The position numbers and the translations under genes are program-made. Below the pieces are notes generated by a model. It did no database searches, was not told the DNA's origin, and saw only the letters and a program-made list of their open reading frames with translations. Positions 41,761-50,290 of a DNA stretch of 64,000 bases are shown piece after piece. The first letter of the stretch is position 1; each line of letters starts with the position of its first letter. The stretch comes from CG2-30-44-17 sp964344725 (GTDB taxonomy: Bacteria; Patescibacteriota; Gracilibacteria; UBA1369; UBA12470). The stretch is taken from contig CAYFOI010000003.1 in assembly GCA_964344725.1 (NCBI GenBank), positions 11,885-75,884 of the forward strand, read 5' to 3'.

Positions 41761-42717
41761 ATGAACTTCGCTGACAAACTTATCAAAGCTGTCCAAGAGA
41801 AAGGGAACCCAATCTGTGTCGGTCTAGATCCTCGTTTAGGGCAGATCCCTGGTCAAATAATTTCCAAGATTACCAAAGAAAAAGGGCAGACTAAGGAGGC
41901 TGCGGCTGAATGTTTTCTTGAGTTTAATAAGGGAATTATAGATGCGGTCTGCGATATCGTACCTGCCTGCAAGCCTCAGATTGCCTTTTATGAGCAGTAT
42001 GGATTCGCGGGATATTGGGCTTATGAGGAGACTTGTAAATATGCTCAGGAAAAAGGTTTGATTGTAATTGCTGATGCCAAGCGTAATGATATTGGCTCAA
42101 CTGCACAGGGGTATGCTGGTGCTTTTCTTGGTGAAGTTGATCTTTTTGGAGCGAAAGAGTCTGGTTTGGGGGCAGATTCCTTGACCGTGAACGCATATCT
42201 TGGTTGGGATGGTATTAAGCCTTTTGTTGAGGCTTGTAGAGAGCATGGTCGAGGTATTTTCGCTCTTGTTAAGACTTCAAATCCGTCTTCTGGAGAGCTT
42301 CAGGATCAAGATTTGGTTGGAGATGGTGTTTCTGACGACTTTGCAGAAGGGGATAGAATGAAAGTTTATGAACTTATGGCTCACTATATTGATTCTTGGG
42401 GGGCTGATGTTGTTGGAGAGAGTGGATACTCGAGTGTGGGTGCTGTAGTTGGGGCTACTTATCCTGAGCAGGCGAAAGTTCTTAGGAAAATGATGCCGAA
42501 ATCTATATTTTTGGTCCCTGGTTATGGTGCTCAAGGTGGAGGGGCTGCTGATGTTAAGCCTTGTTTTAATGAAGATGGCCTGGGTGCTGTTGTTAATTCG
42601 AGTCGGGGGATTATCTTTGCTTATGAAAAAATGGATAAGTTCGATGCCGAAAGTTATGCTGATGCAGCGAGGGCTGCATGTGAGACGATGAAGGAAGATT
42701 TGGCATCTATTTTTTAG
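41761..42717 (+). CDS. pyrF: orotidine 5'-phosphate decarboxylase (type 2)
   Basis: Decarboxylates OMP to UMP, ending the pathway. 318 residues, the longer type 2 form. Substrate motifs: CVGLDPRLGQIP (about 19-30), catalytic IADAKRNDIGSTAQGYA (about 102-118) with the D-x-K-x-x-D set, and VPGYGAQGG (about 252-260). Preceded by a family B stem-loop and a CTA-type repeat. Completes pyrB, C, D, K, E, F in one region. Confidence 0.95.
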   Translation: MNFADKLIKAVQEKGNPICVGLDPRLGQIPGQIISKITKEKGQTKEAAAECFLEFNKGIIDAVCDIVPACKPQIAFYEQYGFAGYWAYEETCKYAQEKGLIVIADAKRNDIGSTAQGYAGAFLGEVDLFGAKESGLGADSLTVNAYLGWDGIKPFVEACREHGRGIFALVKTSNPSSGELQDQDLVGDGVSDDFAEGDRMKVYELMAHYIDSWGADVVGESGYSSVGAVVGATYPEQAKVLRKMMPKSIFLVPGYGAQGGGAADVKPCFNEDGLGAVVNSSRGIIFAYEKMDKFDAESYADAARAACETMKEDLASIF

Positions 42718-42738
42718 TTTTCTCTTCTGGACAACGGG

Positions 42739-42766
42739 TTGACAAATAGACATGAGGGCGTAAAAT
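42739..42766 (+). promoter_or_regulatory. sigma-70-type promoter
   Basis: TTGACA (42739-42744), 16-base spacer, TAAAAT (42761-42766), 26 bases before the ATG at 42793. Confidence 0.7.
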
Positions 42767-42792
42767 GTTTCCTTGCCTTTTAATGAATATGT

Positions 42793-43809
42793 ATGTCCCG
42801 AGAATCTGGTTTTACGGTTGTTCCGGAGGGTGCGGAGCGTGTAAAAGTTTTTATTATTACGGGGACGGAATGTTGTGATGAAGGCTTGTGTTTGTATCGA
42901 GAACTATATACAAGGTTATTCCAGAGTGCTGGTATTTCTCCTGAGAATATTGTTATTTGTAGTACTTGTTTCAATTGGCTAGATATTATGAAGTCTGAGT
43001 GGGAAGGAGAGGATTCTCCGAAAATTGTGTTGGTTGAATACGGTTCTAGTCGTGGTATGTTTATTAATTTTAATGATTTTTGTTGTTTGCCAGAGGGTAG
43101 GGTTGCGACTATTTCTTTTGAAGAGGCTGTCAAAGTTGGTTCAAGTTTTACTTCTCATGAAAAAATGTTTGTGGTGGCAGGTAAACCTTTTAAGATTGCG
43201 GGCTTTGTTGCTTTGATTGGGTCTTGTATTAAGTTTGTTGTTGATGGCAGAGGTATTGCGGATGACGAATTGTCTTCTATCGAGGGTAATTATGGTGTTG
43301 ATGAAGTTGAGCCGGGGTCTATGCTTGATCTTAAGCGTGGTAGGCATTTAGTTGTGCCTAGTGAGTTACCGGCGCGAGTTATGACGAGTAGTGACTTTTT
43401 TAAATCTACAAATAGGCATCTTGGTGATGGTCTCGTTTCTGTTGAATTGGATGAAGAACAGGATTCTCGTGTTTGGCGAGAAATTTTATATGGGTATTTA
43501 ACTTCGAGTATTTTCCGAGAATATTTGCAAAGCGCTCCTCATTTATTTGCTCGCGACTTTTTGAGCACGACTAATTTGGTTTTTTGGAGAATGATTTTTG
43601 CGGAAGATCCTGGTTTATATGCTGATTACGAAGATTTGTTTTTTGAAATTGAAGAGCTTTATAATTGGGCTACGCGTGGGGGCGAGGGAGATGAAAGGTG
43701 GTCGCGTTTTTGTGCTGCTATGAGAGATTTGTTTTTTGATCCTTCTTGTAAGGGTGTGTTTCGAGGATTTTTGAGTACTCTCGAAGCTTCATTTAGGGAT
43801 TCTGCGTGA
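42793..43809 (+). CDS. hypothetical protein
   Basis: 338 residues; family not recognised. The N-terminal third looks like an alpha/beta domain (VKVFIITGTECCDEGLCLYREL, NIVICSTCFNWLDIM, SPKIVLVEYGSSRGMFI), the middle is beta-rich, and the C-terminal ~110 residues are helical and rich in Phe, Trp and Glu. No signal peptide. Eight or more Cys, no obvious metal-binding spacing. Strong promoter, ends in TGA, convergent with the next gene with a one-base gap. Confidence 0.7.
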   Translation: MSRESGFTVVPEGAERVKVFIITGTECCDEGLCLYRELYTRLFQSAGISPENIVICSTCFNWLDIMKSEWEGEDSPKIVLVEYGSSRGMFINFNDFCCLPEGRVATISFEEAVKVGSSFTSHEKMFVVAGKPFKIAGFVALIGSCIKFVVDGRGIADDELSSIEGNYGVDEVEPGSMLDLKRGRHLVVPSELPARVMTSSDFFKSTNRHLGDGLVSVELDEEQDSRVWREILYGYLTSSIFREYLQSAPHLFARDFLSTTNLVFWRMIFAEDPGLYADYEDLFFEIEELYNWATRGGEGDERWSRFCAAMRDLFFDPSCKGVFRGFLSTLEASFRDSA

Positions 43810-43810
43810 T

Positions 43811-44329
43811 TTAAGCCGCAGGTGGCATATATATTTCAATGCCAAAAATCATTTCTAAATGGGTTTTGATACGGTTGTAACCTTCTGATAGTTGGTGCGG
43901 TAAAACTACTAAATCTTTCGGTTCGACTCCTGTAATAGCTGCCAATATTTGAAAAGCTTCTCTTTCGTCATCACTTTTGGTTAATTTTTCCATTGCTATA
44001 GTTATACATATATCTATTAATTCTCTTAGGGTTGTTGGTGTATCTCGTTCTTCTAAATTGATTTGTAAATATCTTTTAAGGAATCTTATTGCTCCAGATC
44101 TTGCCCCGGGGTCTCTGTTTACGGAATCCGAGAGGGCTAATGCTGCGTTCCATGCTAATCTTCTTCGTGCTTCGGTAATTTCTTCTTCCTCAATTTCAAA
44201 TCCTCTTCCTAATGTTTCTATTCTTCTTTCTTCCTCGTCAAAATCTAGCGGTACTTGGCTAATAGGCAATCGTTTTATACGTGGCGGAGGAAAAGTTATG
44301 ATAGTTCCTTCTTCTTGTGTTTTGCGCAT
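43811..44329 (-). CDS. hypothetical protein
   Basis: 172 residues; family not recognised. A Pro-rich start (FPPPRIKRLPISQVPLDFDEEE) leads into an all-helical domain (about 45-160: ITEARRRLAWNAALALSDSV..., LRELIDICITIAMEKL). Soluble. Ends next to the convergent gene; 25 bases after rsmA, so it may be the last gene of the trmD/ATPase/rsmA group or use TATAGAAT at about 44350. Confidence 0.65.
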   Translation of the reverse strand: MRKTQEEGTIITFPPPRIKRLPISQVPLDFDEEERRIETLGRGFEIEEEEITEARRRLAWNAALALSDSVNRDPGARSGAIRFLKRYLQINLEERDTPTTLRELIDICITIAMEKLTKSDDEREAFQILAAITGVEPKDLVVLPHQLSEGYNRIKTHLEMIFGIEIYMPPAA

Positions 44330-44354
44330 GTTGTGTCAACTAAGGTTGTCGATT

Positions 44355-45101
44355 CTATAGCAACCTTTCCCAATCTGCAAGTGATAACTCTTGTGCGCGG
44401 GCGTTTTTGTTTAATTCGAGTTTTTCTAAGATTTCTTCGTCGATTCCGAGATTTTTTGCGAGTTTTTTTCTTTTGTGAGCAAACCCTTTATGGACGAGGG
44501 TGAAAAGTTTTTCTAGGTCTTTATCGTTTACCAGTGGCTTATCGATTTCTATATTTAGTATTGCTGAATTTACTTTTGGTGCTGGTTTGAAGTGTGAAGG
44601 GGGGACTTTGGAAATTATTTTTGGTTTACCAAAGGCTTGAATGTCAATTGCGAGGACATTCAAGTTTCCGGGTTTAGCACAAGCTTTTTGGGCTACTTCG
44701 CGTTGGACTAGGAGTGTCATTTGGGTTGGTCTGCGATCTTGTGGTTGGTGACGCAGAAAATGATTAATGATAGGGGAGGTGATGTAGTATGGGATGTTTG
44801 CGACAAGTTTGTATGGACCCTTTGGTGGAGTGAAATCGAGTGCATCTTGGTGTAATAAATTTAAATTAGGGAATTTTTTTTCAAGTTCAGGGATTAGATC
44901 TTTGTCGAGTTCGATTGCTGTGACTTTTTTGGTTTTTTTAAGTAGTTCTGCGGTTAGAATCCCGTGGCCTGGGCCAATCTCTATGACGTGGTCTTCTTCT
45001 GAAATATTTGCAGCTTTAAGAATCTTCGCGAGGGTATTGCGATTTATTAAGAAGTTTTGTCCTAGATGTTTCTTTGGTTTGATGATTTGGAGTTTTAGAA
45101 T
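44355..45101 (-). CDS. rsmA: 16S rRNA dimethyladenosine transferase, no canonical start codon
   Basis: KsgA/RsmA, dimethylates two adjacent adenines in the 3' hairpin of 16S rRNA. Reading upstream of the first ATG (44718-44720) gives the whole N-terminal half: PKKHLGQNFL, SAM motif VIEIGPGHGILT, acidic AIELDKDL, QDALDF, and catalytic NIPYYITSPI. Between the upstream in-frame stop (45117) and these motifs there is no ATG, GTG, TTG or CTG. The best starts are ATT (45099-45101, overlapping the DUF167 gene) or ATC (45084-45086), giving about 248 or 243 residues. A -1 frameshift from the upstream gene or a sequence error are alternatives. Confidence 0.85.
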   Translation of the reverse strand: MLKLQIIKPKKHLGQNFLINRNTLAKILKAANISEEDHVIEIGPGHGILTAELLKKTKKVTAIELDKDLIPELEKKFPNLNLLHQDALDFTPPKGPYKLVANIPYYITSPIINHFLRHQPQDRRPTQMTLLVQREVAQKACAKPGNLNVLAIDIQAFGKPKIISKVPPSHFKPAPKVNSAILNIEIDKPLVNDKDLEKLFTLVHKGFAHKRKKLAKNLGIDEEILEKLELNKNARAQELSLADWERLL

Positions 45102-45322
45102 TCTATTTTGATAAGTTTAAGTGGGTCCGATTTGCCGCTTACGATTGTTATTGCGCTTTTGTCGACTTCGAAATGCTTTGCTAGGAATTTAATGAGCTCT
45201 TTGTTGGCTTTGCCTTTTTCAGGTGGTGCTGCTACGCGGATTTTGATTGTTCCGTCGTCGAGAGTGTCAACGATTTCTGTTTTTGGGCTTTTTGGCAAAA
45301 CTTTTACTCGAATATACTTCAC
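45095..45322 (-). CDS. DUF167 (YggU) family protein
   Basis: 75 residues, the usual size. Pattern VKVLPKSPKTEIV...GTIKIRVAAPPEKGKANKEL (about 7-45) and SGKSDPLKLIKI near the end identify the family, whose function is unknown. GTG start (45320-45322) overlaps the TGA of the P-type ATPase (GTGA), implying coupling. The last codons and stop (GAATTCTAA) look like the TTCTAGA/TTTTAGA spacer type. Confidence 0.88.
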   Translation of the reverse strand: MKYIRVKVLPKSPKTEIVDTLDDGTIKIRVAAPPEKGKANKELIKFLAKHFEVDKSAITIVSGKSDPLKLIKIEF

Positions 45323-48087
45323 GCTTTTTTGAGTTTAAAAATCAGTTTCCTAATTTCTTCCAAAACAAACACACTAGACGATGCTACGATGATCGTGAGC
45401 CATTCGGTTCCAGACAAATGTGTGGTGCCGAGTAGAGTTTGAATAAAAGGTATCTCAACCATTGCGAATACCGTGAGAATTGAAATTGCGATAGCTCCTA
45501 AGAGATATGGATTGCTGAAAAACCCAAGGTTGAAAATTGAATGCCGCATGCTGCGTGAATTGATTGCGTTCCACATTTGAACAAATACGAGAAGTGCGAA
45601 TGCGGAGGTAGAAGCTTTGAGGTAAGAGGAGTTGTCGCCATTCAGTACGAAATAGAAATATATCGTTACGAGACCTCCTATGAAGAGGCCGAGGTATACG
45701 AAGTGAATTATGAAGTTTTTCTGTAGGATATTTTCTTTAGGGTTTCTAGGTGGTGTTTTCATCGTGTCGGGATCTTCTTTGTCTATCCCTAGTGCGAGAG
45801 CTGGTAAGACATCAGTCCCTAGGTCTACACAGAGTATTAATATAGCTGTCAGAGGGGCGGGCATTTTTAGCAATATTGCGGCAAATACGGTTGTAAGTTC
45901 GCCAATGTTACATGAGAAGATGTAGAAGATGAATTTGCGTAAGTTTTGGTAGATTTTGCGGCCTTCTTCGATGGCTGTGACGATTGTTCCATAGCTGTCG
46001 TCGGTCAGGACCATATTGCTGGCCTCTTTGCTTACATCTGTACCTGCGATGCCCATAGCTACTCCTATGTCGGCGCGTTTTAGTGCTGGTGCATCGTTAA
46101 CGCCGTCTCCCGTCATTGCGACTATTTCACCGTGTTTTTTGAGGACTGCGACGATCTTGAGTTTGTGCTGTGGGCTTACGCGTGAGAAGACGATTTCTTC
46201 GTTGTCTTTGATTATTTTTGAAAGTCTTGGTTCTGAGAGAGTTTGCAGTTCGGCTCCTCTGACGATGCGTGGATTTTTGGTTGTTACAATGCCGACTTGT
46301 CTTGCTATCGCTTCTGCTGTAACGCCGTAATCTCCGGTGATTACGTAAGTTTTTATTCCTGCTTGATGGGTTAGTTTTACAGCTTCGGCTACCTCTGGGC
46401 GTGGTGGGTCGATCATTCCCATTAATCCTATGAATATCAGTTCTTCTTCGGCTTCTTTACGTCTGTATGTTTTTTCTTTAGGAACCTCTTTGTATGCGAA
46501 AGCAAGAACTCTGAGGGCATTTTTTGCCATTCGTTCATTGTTGTCTTTGATCTGTTTGCGTAGCTTTGGAGTGAGCTCTTCTTTTTGGCCGTGGATTAAG
46601 ATGTGAGTACAGTCTTTGAGGACTTCGGTTGTTGCTCCTTTTGTGAATACATGGGCTGTTTTGTTTAGTTTTTTTTCAGAAATTACACTCATCATTTTTC
46701 TCTCGGAGTTGAATGGCACTTCGAGTTTTCGTTTCCATTTTTGGGTGAGTTTTGCAGTTTCAAAACCCATTTTTTCGCTAGCTGTAAGTAGTGCTCCTTC
46801 GGTTGGATCGCCTATGATTTTCCACTTGCCTTTGTCCTCGACGAGACTTGCATTGTTACATAGAGCTGATGCTGTTCCGAGTAGTTCCAGAGCGTTATGT
46901 AGTTCTATATTGTTGTTTGCCAGTGATTCTAAATTGTGATCGTCGAAATCGTCTTCTTCGTTGTCTGGTGTTGTGGCTAAAGATATTTTTACATTTGTCC
47001 CTGTGATGTGGAGAGCTCCTTTTGGGTTGTATCCGACACCGTGAACTCGAATGTTGTACTGCGGTATAAAAATCTCTTTTACAGTCATCTCGTTCTTGGT
47101 GAGAGTCCCTGTTTTATCTGTACAGATAACCGTTGTAGATCCGAGAGTTTCGACAGATGAGAGTTGTTTTACTATCGCATTTTTCTTGGCGAGTCTCTGT
47201 ACTCCAAGGGCCAAAGCTATTGTAATAGTTGCCGGCAAACCTTCTGGTACGGCGGCTACGGCTACTGATGTTGCGAAAAGGATTGTGTCTATGAGTTTCT
47301 CGCCTTGGATGAAGTATCCTGTGAGAAATAAAACAATTGAGATTACTAATGTGATTTTTCCCACAAATACACCTATTCGCAGTAGCTCTTTCTCTAGTGG
47401 GCTTATGTCTTTTTTTGTGGCTGTTGTTAGATGTGCTATTTGGCCAAACATTGTTTCCATTCCTGTTCTTATAACTATTGCGCGTCCATGTCCTTTTGTG
47501 ACTGTGGTCCCCATGAATACTATGTTCTGATGTTCGTCTAAGTTGATGTGTTTTTTGTCTATGGCCTCGGTTGTTTTTTTAACAGGTGTAGATTCGCCTG
47601 TGAGGGTTGATTCGTTCGCTTCTAAATCAATTTCTTCGATTAGTCTGGCGTCTGCGCTTATTTGGTCTCCTTCTTCTATTATCAAAATGTCTCCAGGTAC
47701 CAAGTCTCTTGCGTCTATAATTTTTTCACGTCCGTCTCGTATGACTTTTGCGTGTGGCTGAATCATGTTTTTTAGCGCTTCAAGCGCTTTTTCTGCTTTG
47801 AATTTTTGGACGAAACCTATGATGGCGTTTAATCCAACTATAAAAAGTATCACAGATGCGTCGATGGTTTCTCCTGCTATCCAGGCTAAAGTTGCAGCCA
47901 AGATAAGGATGATGACCATCAAGTCTTTGAATTCCTCTAAGAACTGGATGACTAGGGGTTTGCGTTTTTTGACTTTAAGTTGATTGCGTCCGTATTCTTT
48001 TTGACGCGACCTGATCTCTGTTGCTTTTAGTCCGTTGAGGCTTGTTTTGAAAAGTTTTAGGAGCTCTGTTTGTGTTTTTCGGTGCAT
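45319..48087 (-). CDS. P2-type cation-transporting ATPase
   Basis: 922 residues. N-terminal cation-ATPase domain, TGES actuator (about 164), phosphorylation site ICTDKTGTLTKNE (about 322-334), TGDGVNDAPALKRAD (about 655-669), ten helices. Ion-site residues mix types: AVPEGLPATITIALALG (M4) and FSCNIGELTTVF (M5) resemble the Ca2+ pump, while LCVDLGTDVLPALALG (M6) resembles the Na+/K+ pump. Substrate therefore Ca2+ or Na+. First gene of a coupled ATPase-DUF167-rsmA group, 66 bases after trmD. Confidence 0.92.
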   Translation of the reverse strand: MHRKTQTELLKLFKTSLNGLKATEIRSRQKEYGRNQLKVKKRKPLVIQFLEEFKDLMVIILILAATLAWIAGETIDASVILFIVGLNAIIGFVQKFKAEKALEALKNMIQPHAKVIRDGREKIIDARDLVPGDILIIEEGDQISADARLIEEIDLEANESTLTGESTPVKKTTEAIDKKHINLDEHQNIVFMGTTVTKGHGRAIVIRTGMETMFGQIAHLTTATKKDISPLEKELLRIGVFVGKITLVISIVLFLTGYFIQGEKLIDTILFATSVAVAAVPEGLPATITIALALGVQRLAKKNAIVKQLSSVETLGSTTVICTDKTGTLTKNEMTVKEIFIPQYNIRVHGVGYNPKGALHITGTNVKISLATTPDNEEDDFDDHNLESLANNNIELHNALELLGTASALCNNASLVEDKGKWKIIGDPTEGALLTASEKMGFETAKLTQKWKRKLEVPFNSERKMMSVISEKKLNKTAHVFTKGATTEVLKDCTHILIHGQKEELTPKLRKQIKDNNERMAKNALRVLAFAYKEVPKEKTYRRKEAEEELIFIGLMGMIDPPRPEVAEAVKLTHQAGIKTYVITGDYGVTAEAIARQVGIVTTKNPRIVRGAELQTLSEPRLSKIIKDNEEIVFSRVSPQHKLKIVAVLKKHGEIVAMTGDGVNDAPALKRADIGVAMGIAGTDVSKEASNMVLTDDSYGTIVTAIEEGRKIYQNLRKFIFYIFSCNIGELTTVFAAILLKMPAPLTAILILCVDLGTDVLPALALGIDKEDPDTMKTPPRNPKENILQKNFIIHFVYLGLFIGGLVTIYFYFVLNGDNSSYLKASTSAFALLVFVQMWNAINSRSMRHSIFNLGFFSNPYLLGAIAISILTVFAMVEIPFIQTLLGTTHLSGTEWLTIIVASSSVFVLEEIRKLIFKLKKA

Positions 48088-48098
48088 TTTTTTGTTAA

Positions 48099-48129
48099 CT
48101 AGGAACTTGGAGTTAGGAACTAGTAGTGT
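48099..48129. repeat. 7-base-period TAGGAAC/TTGGAGT spacer
   Basis: TAGGAAC TTGGAGT TAGGAAC TAGTAGT between trmD and the ATPase gene. Confidence 0.7.
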
Positions 48130-48130
48130 T

Positions 48131-48146
48131 GGAGCGCTTTGCGCGG
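48131..48146. repeat. GC hairpin with conserved flank after trmD
   Basis: GGAGCGC-TTT-GCGCGG then TTTA, 8 bases from the trmD stop. Confidence 0.65.
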
Positions 48147-48153
48147 TTTAATT

Positions 48154-48804
48154 TTATTTTAGGTGGTCGTGGCGCCATTTCTCGATTTTTGCATGGTTGC
48201 CGCTGAGTAGGACTTTTGGGACTTCCAGCCCTTTGAATTTTGGTGGGCGAGTGTAGTGTGGGTACTCTTTTTTGCCACTTAATCTTCTTGAAAAAGAGTC
48301 TTCTAAGGCTGATTCGTTATCGTGGAGTGAACCTGGTAGTTGTCTTGTTATTGTGTCTACAAGAACCATTGCAGGGAGTTCACCTCCTGTTAGTACATAA
48401 TCTCCGATTGAAATTTCTTCATCTACGAGCTCGTCTCGGATTCTTTGATCTATTCCTTCGTATCTTCCACAAAGGATGATCATTGAGTCTAATTTTGCGA
48501 GCTTTCTTGTGCGTGTGTGGGTAAGTTGCTTGCCTTGCGGTGTCATGAAGACAACAGGGCCTTTATTTTGTTTTTTCACGGCTTTTATTGTGTCGAAGAT
48601 TGGTTGGCAAGTCATTAGCATGCCTGCGCCGCCTCCGTAAGGTATATCGTCGACTTTTTTGTGTTTGTCCTTTGAATATGTGCGAATATCGTGCGTATGA
48701 ACCTCTATGATGCCTTGTTCAATGGAACGTCCTATTATTGAGTGTTTGAAATAAGGGTTGTCCTCTATGAAGCTTGGGAAAATTGTAAGTATGTCGAACC
48801 GCAT
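48154..48804 (-). CDS. trmD: tRNA (guanine37-N1)-methyltransferase
   Basis: Makes m1G37 next to the anticodon, preventing frameshifts. About 216 residues from the ATG at 48804 (MRFDILTIFPSF, the family's usual start); an ATG 27 bases upstream adds nine residues. SPOUT knot motifs: DDIPYGGGAGMLM (about 52-64), LCGRYEGIDQR (about 103-113) and GDYVLTGGELPAMVLVD (about 125-141). TATAGAAT at about 48832 on the minus strand could be its -10 box, just past the ribosomal operon terminator. Confidence 0.94.
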   Translation of the reverse strand: MRFDILTIFPSFIEDNPYFKHSIIGRSIEQGIIEVHTHDIRTYSKDKHKKVDDIPYGGGAGMLMTCQPIFDTIKAVKKQNKGPVVFMTPQGKQLTHTRTRKLAKLDSMIILCGRYEGIDQRIRDELVDEEISIGDYVLTGGELPAMVLVDTITRQLPGSLHDNESALEDSFSRRLSGKKEYPHYTRPPKFKGLEVPKVLLSGNHAKIEKWRHDHLK

Positions 48805-48841
48805 ATGTTTTCGGGTATTAATTCGAGTCACATTCTATAAC

Positions 48842-48870
48842 AAAAAACCCCCCGCCGGAAGGCGAGGGGT
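48842..48870 (-). terminator. intrinsic terminator of the ribosomal operon
   Basis: Minus strand CCCCTCGCC-TTCC-GGCGGGGGG followed by TTTTTT. A strong GC stem with a T-run, about 95 bases after rpsI. Confidence 0.9.
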
Positions 48871-48885
48871 AGGGAAGGTGGTGAT

Positions 48886-48960
48886 AATGTGTTTTGCTTT
48901 GCAAAACGAATAATAGTATTGCGCTCTTTGAGCGCTAGGGGGCTGTGCGCCTTCGGCGTG
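48886..48960. repeat. three small hairpins after rpsI
   Basis: GTTTTGC-TTT-GCAAAAC (48886-48903), GCGCTC-TTT-GAGCGC (about 48921) and GTGCGCC-TTC-GGCGTG (about 48945). Same style as the GC hairpins elsewhere; they precede the terminator. Confidence 0.6.
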
Positions 48961-48965
48961 TCCTT

Positions 48966-49397
48966 TTATCTCTTAGACCACTGCGGTGCTCTTCTCGCTT
49001 TCTTGAGTCCGTATTTCTTTCTTTCTTTTGTTCTTGAGTCTCTGGTGAGGTATCCAGCTTTTTTCAATGTTGTCCTTAGTTCGGCATCATATTCTAGTAG
49101 AGCTTTTGCGATACCGTGTCTAATAGCCTCTGCTTGTCCTGTAGGACCGCCGCCTAAAACTTTAGCTGATATATCAAAGTCTTTAACTTTTTTAACTAGT
49201 TTCAAAGGAGCTAGCATAGCTCCGATTAGTTCATTTACTTTTAGATATTCTCTGCCCTCTTGGTTATTTATAACTATTTTCCCTGTGCCTTTGTATAGTC
49301 TTACACGTGCGACAGAAGTTTTTCTTTTACCGCAAGCGTAGTAGTATTTACCGCTTAGTTTGATTGGTGAAGTTGTTGTTTCGTCTTTTTTTGGCAT
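48966..49397 (-). CDS. rpsI: 30S ribosomal protein S9
   Basis: 143 residues. GKRKTSVARVRLYKGTGKI (about 23-41), GGGPTGQAEAIRHGIAKALL (about 81-100) and the C-terminal RRAPQWSKR whose last Arg reaches the P-site tRNA; the family usually has QFSKR. Last gene of the block, paired with rplM as usual. Confidence 0.96.
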   Translation of the reverse strand: MPKKDETTTSPIKLSGKYYYACGKRKTSVARVRLYKGTGKIVINNQEGREYLKVNELIGAMLAPLKLVKKVKDFDISAKVLGGGPTGQAEAIRHGIAKALLEYDAELRTTLKKAGYLTRDSRTKERKKYGLKKARRAPQWSKR

Positions 49398-49399
49398 AT

Positions 49400-49439
49400 T
49401 GATTAGCTTTTTAGGTATTTAGCTAGTTGGCTATTTAGA
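49400..49439. repeat. 8-base-period TTAGCTNN spacer
   Basis: TTAGCTTT TTAGGTAT TTAGCTAG TTGGCTAT TTAG between rplM and rpsI. Confidence 0.75.
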
Positions 49440-49443
49440 TTTA

Positions 49444-49878
49444 TTATAGTTCGATTGGTTCTGGATTCTGAGCTGTGTGCTTATGTTCTTCTCCAGCGTA
49501 GATTTTTAATTTTGATAAAACATGTGTTCTTAATCTGTTTCTTGGGACCATCCCTTTTACAGCTTCTGCAAGGATGTTTTCAGGCTTTTTTTCTCTCATT
49601 TCACGAGCTGTAGTCTCTTTTAGAGCTCCTGGGTATCCGCTGTGTCTGTAGTATTTCTTTTGATCCCATTTTTGACCTGAAAGCTTGATCTTGTCTGCGT
49701 TGATAACAACGACATGATCTCCGCAGTCGATGTGTGGCGAGAAGGTTGGCTTGTTTTTTCCTCTTAAGATTACTGCGATTTTTGTTGCTAGTCTTCCAAG
49801 AGTTTTACCTTTTGCGTCTACTAAGTACCATTTTCGGTTCTTATCGATGTCTTCTAGTTTTGGTGAGAATGTCTTCAT
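49444..49878 (-). CDS. rplM: 50S ribosomal protein L13
   Basis: 144 residues. WYLVDAKGKTLGRLATKIA near the start, HIDCGDHVVVINADKIKLSG (about 53-72), YYRHSGYPGALKE (about 81-93) and VKGMVPRNRL are standard. Three bases after rplQ, so tightly coupled. Confidence 0.96.
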   Translation of the reverse strand: MKTFSPKLEDIDKNRKWYLVDAKGKTLGRLATKIAVILRGKNKPTFSPHIDCGDHVVVINADKIKLSGQKWDQKKYYRHSGYPGALKETTAREMREKKPENILAEAVKGMVPRNRLRTHVLSKLKIYAGEEHKHTAQNPEPIEL

Positions 49879-49881
49879 TTC

Positions 49882-50232
49882 TTAAGTGAGTTTTACGATT
49901 ACCATTGGTGCTGCGTCTCCTGCTCTTTCGCCAGCCCTTATAGTCTTTGTGTATCCAGAGTTCTTGTCTGTATATCTTGGTGCGATTACTTCCATAAGTT
50001 TTTTGGCAGCGTTCTTGTCGTGCAAGTGTCTATTTACTTCTCTTATCGCGCTTACCTTATTCTCTTTTTTTGCTTGGTTTATTAGTTTGTCTATGAAACT
50101 TTTTAAGATCTTTGCGCGAGCTTCTGTAGTTTTAATTTGTTCGTGTAATACTAATGACTCAGCTAGCCCTCTGATGAGTGCTTCTCTGCGTCCTTTCGGC
50201 AATATTAATCTTCTTTTTTTCTGGTGTCGCAT
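49882..50232 (-). CDS. rplQ: 50S ribosomal protein L17
   Basis: 116 residues. MRHQKKRRLILPKGRREALIRGLA replaces the common MRH..RKLGR.. start; LVLHEQIKTTEARAKILKSFIDKLI (about 27-51) is typical. Follows rpoA as in most bacteria. Confidence 0.94.
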   Translation of the reverse strand: MRHQKKRRLILPKGRREALIRGLAESLVLHEQIKTTEARAKILKSFIDKLINQAKKENKVSAIREVNRHLHDKNAAKKLMEVIAPRYTDKNSGYTKTIRAGERAGDAAPMVIVKLT

Positions 50233-50234
50233 TG

Positions 50235-50266
50235 TTAGTCAGTAGTTAGTGGGAATTAGTCAGTAG
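50235..50266. repeat. TTAGTCAGTAG spacer
   Basis: TTAGTCAG TAGTTAG TGGGAAT TAGTCAG TAG between rpoA and rplQ (7-base type). Confidence 0.7.
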
Positions 50267-50290
50267 AGTGTGGATGAGAATTTATATGAT

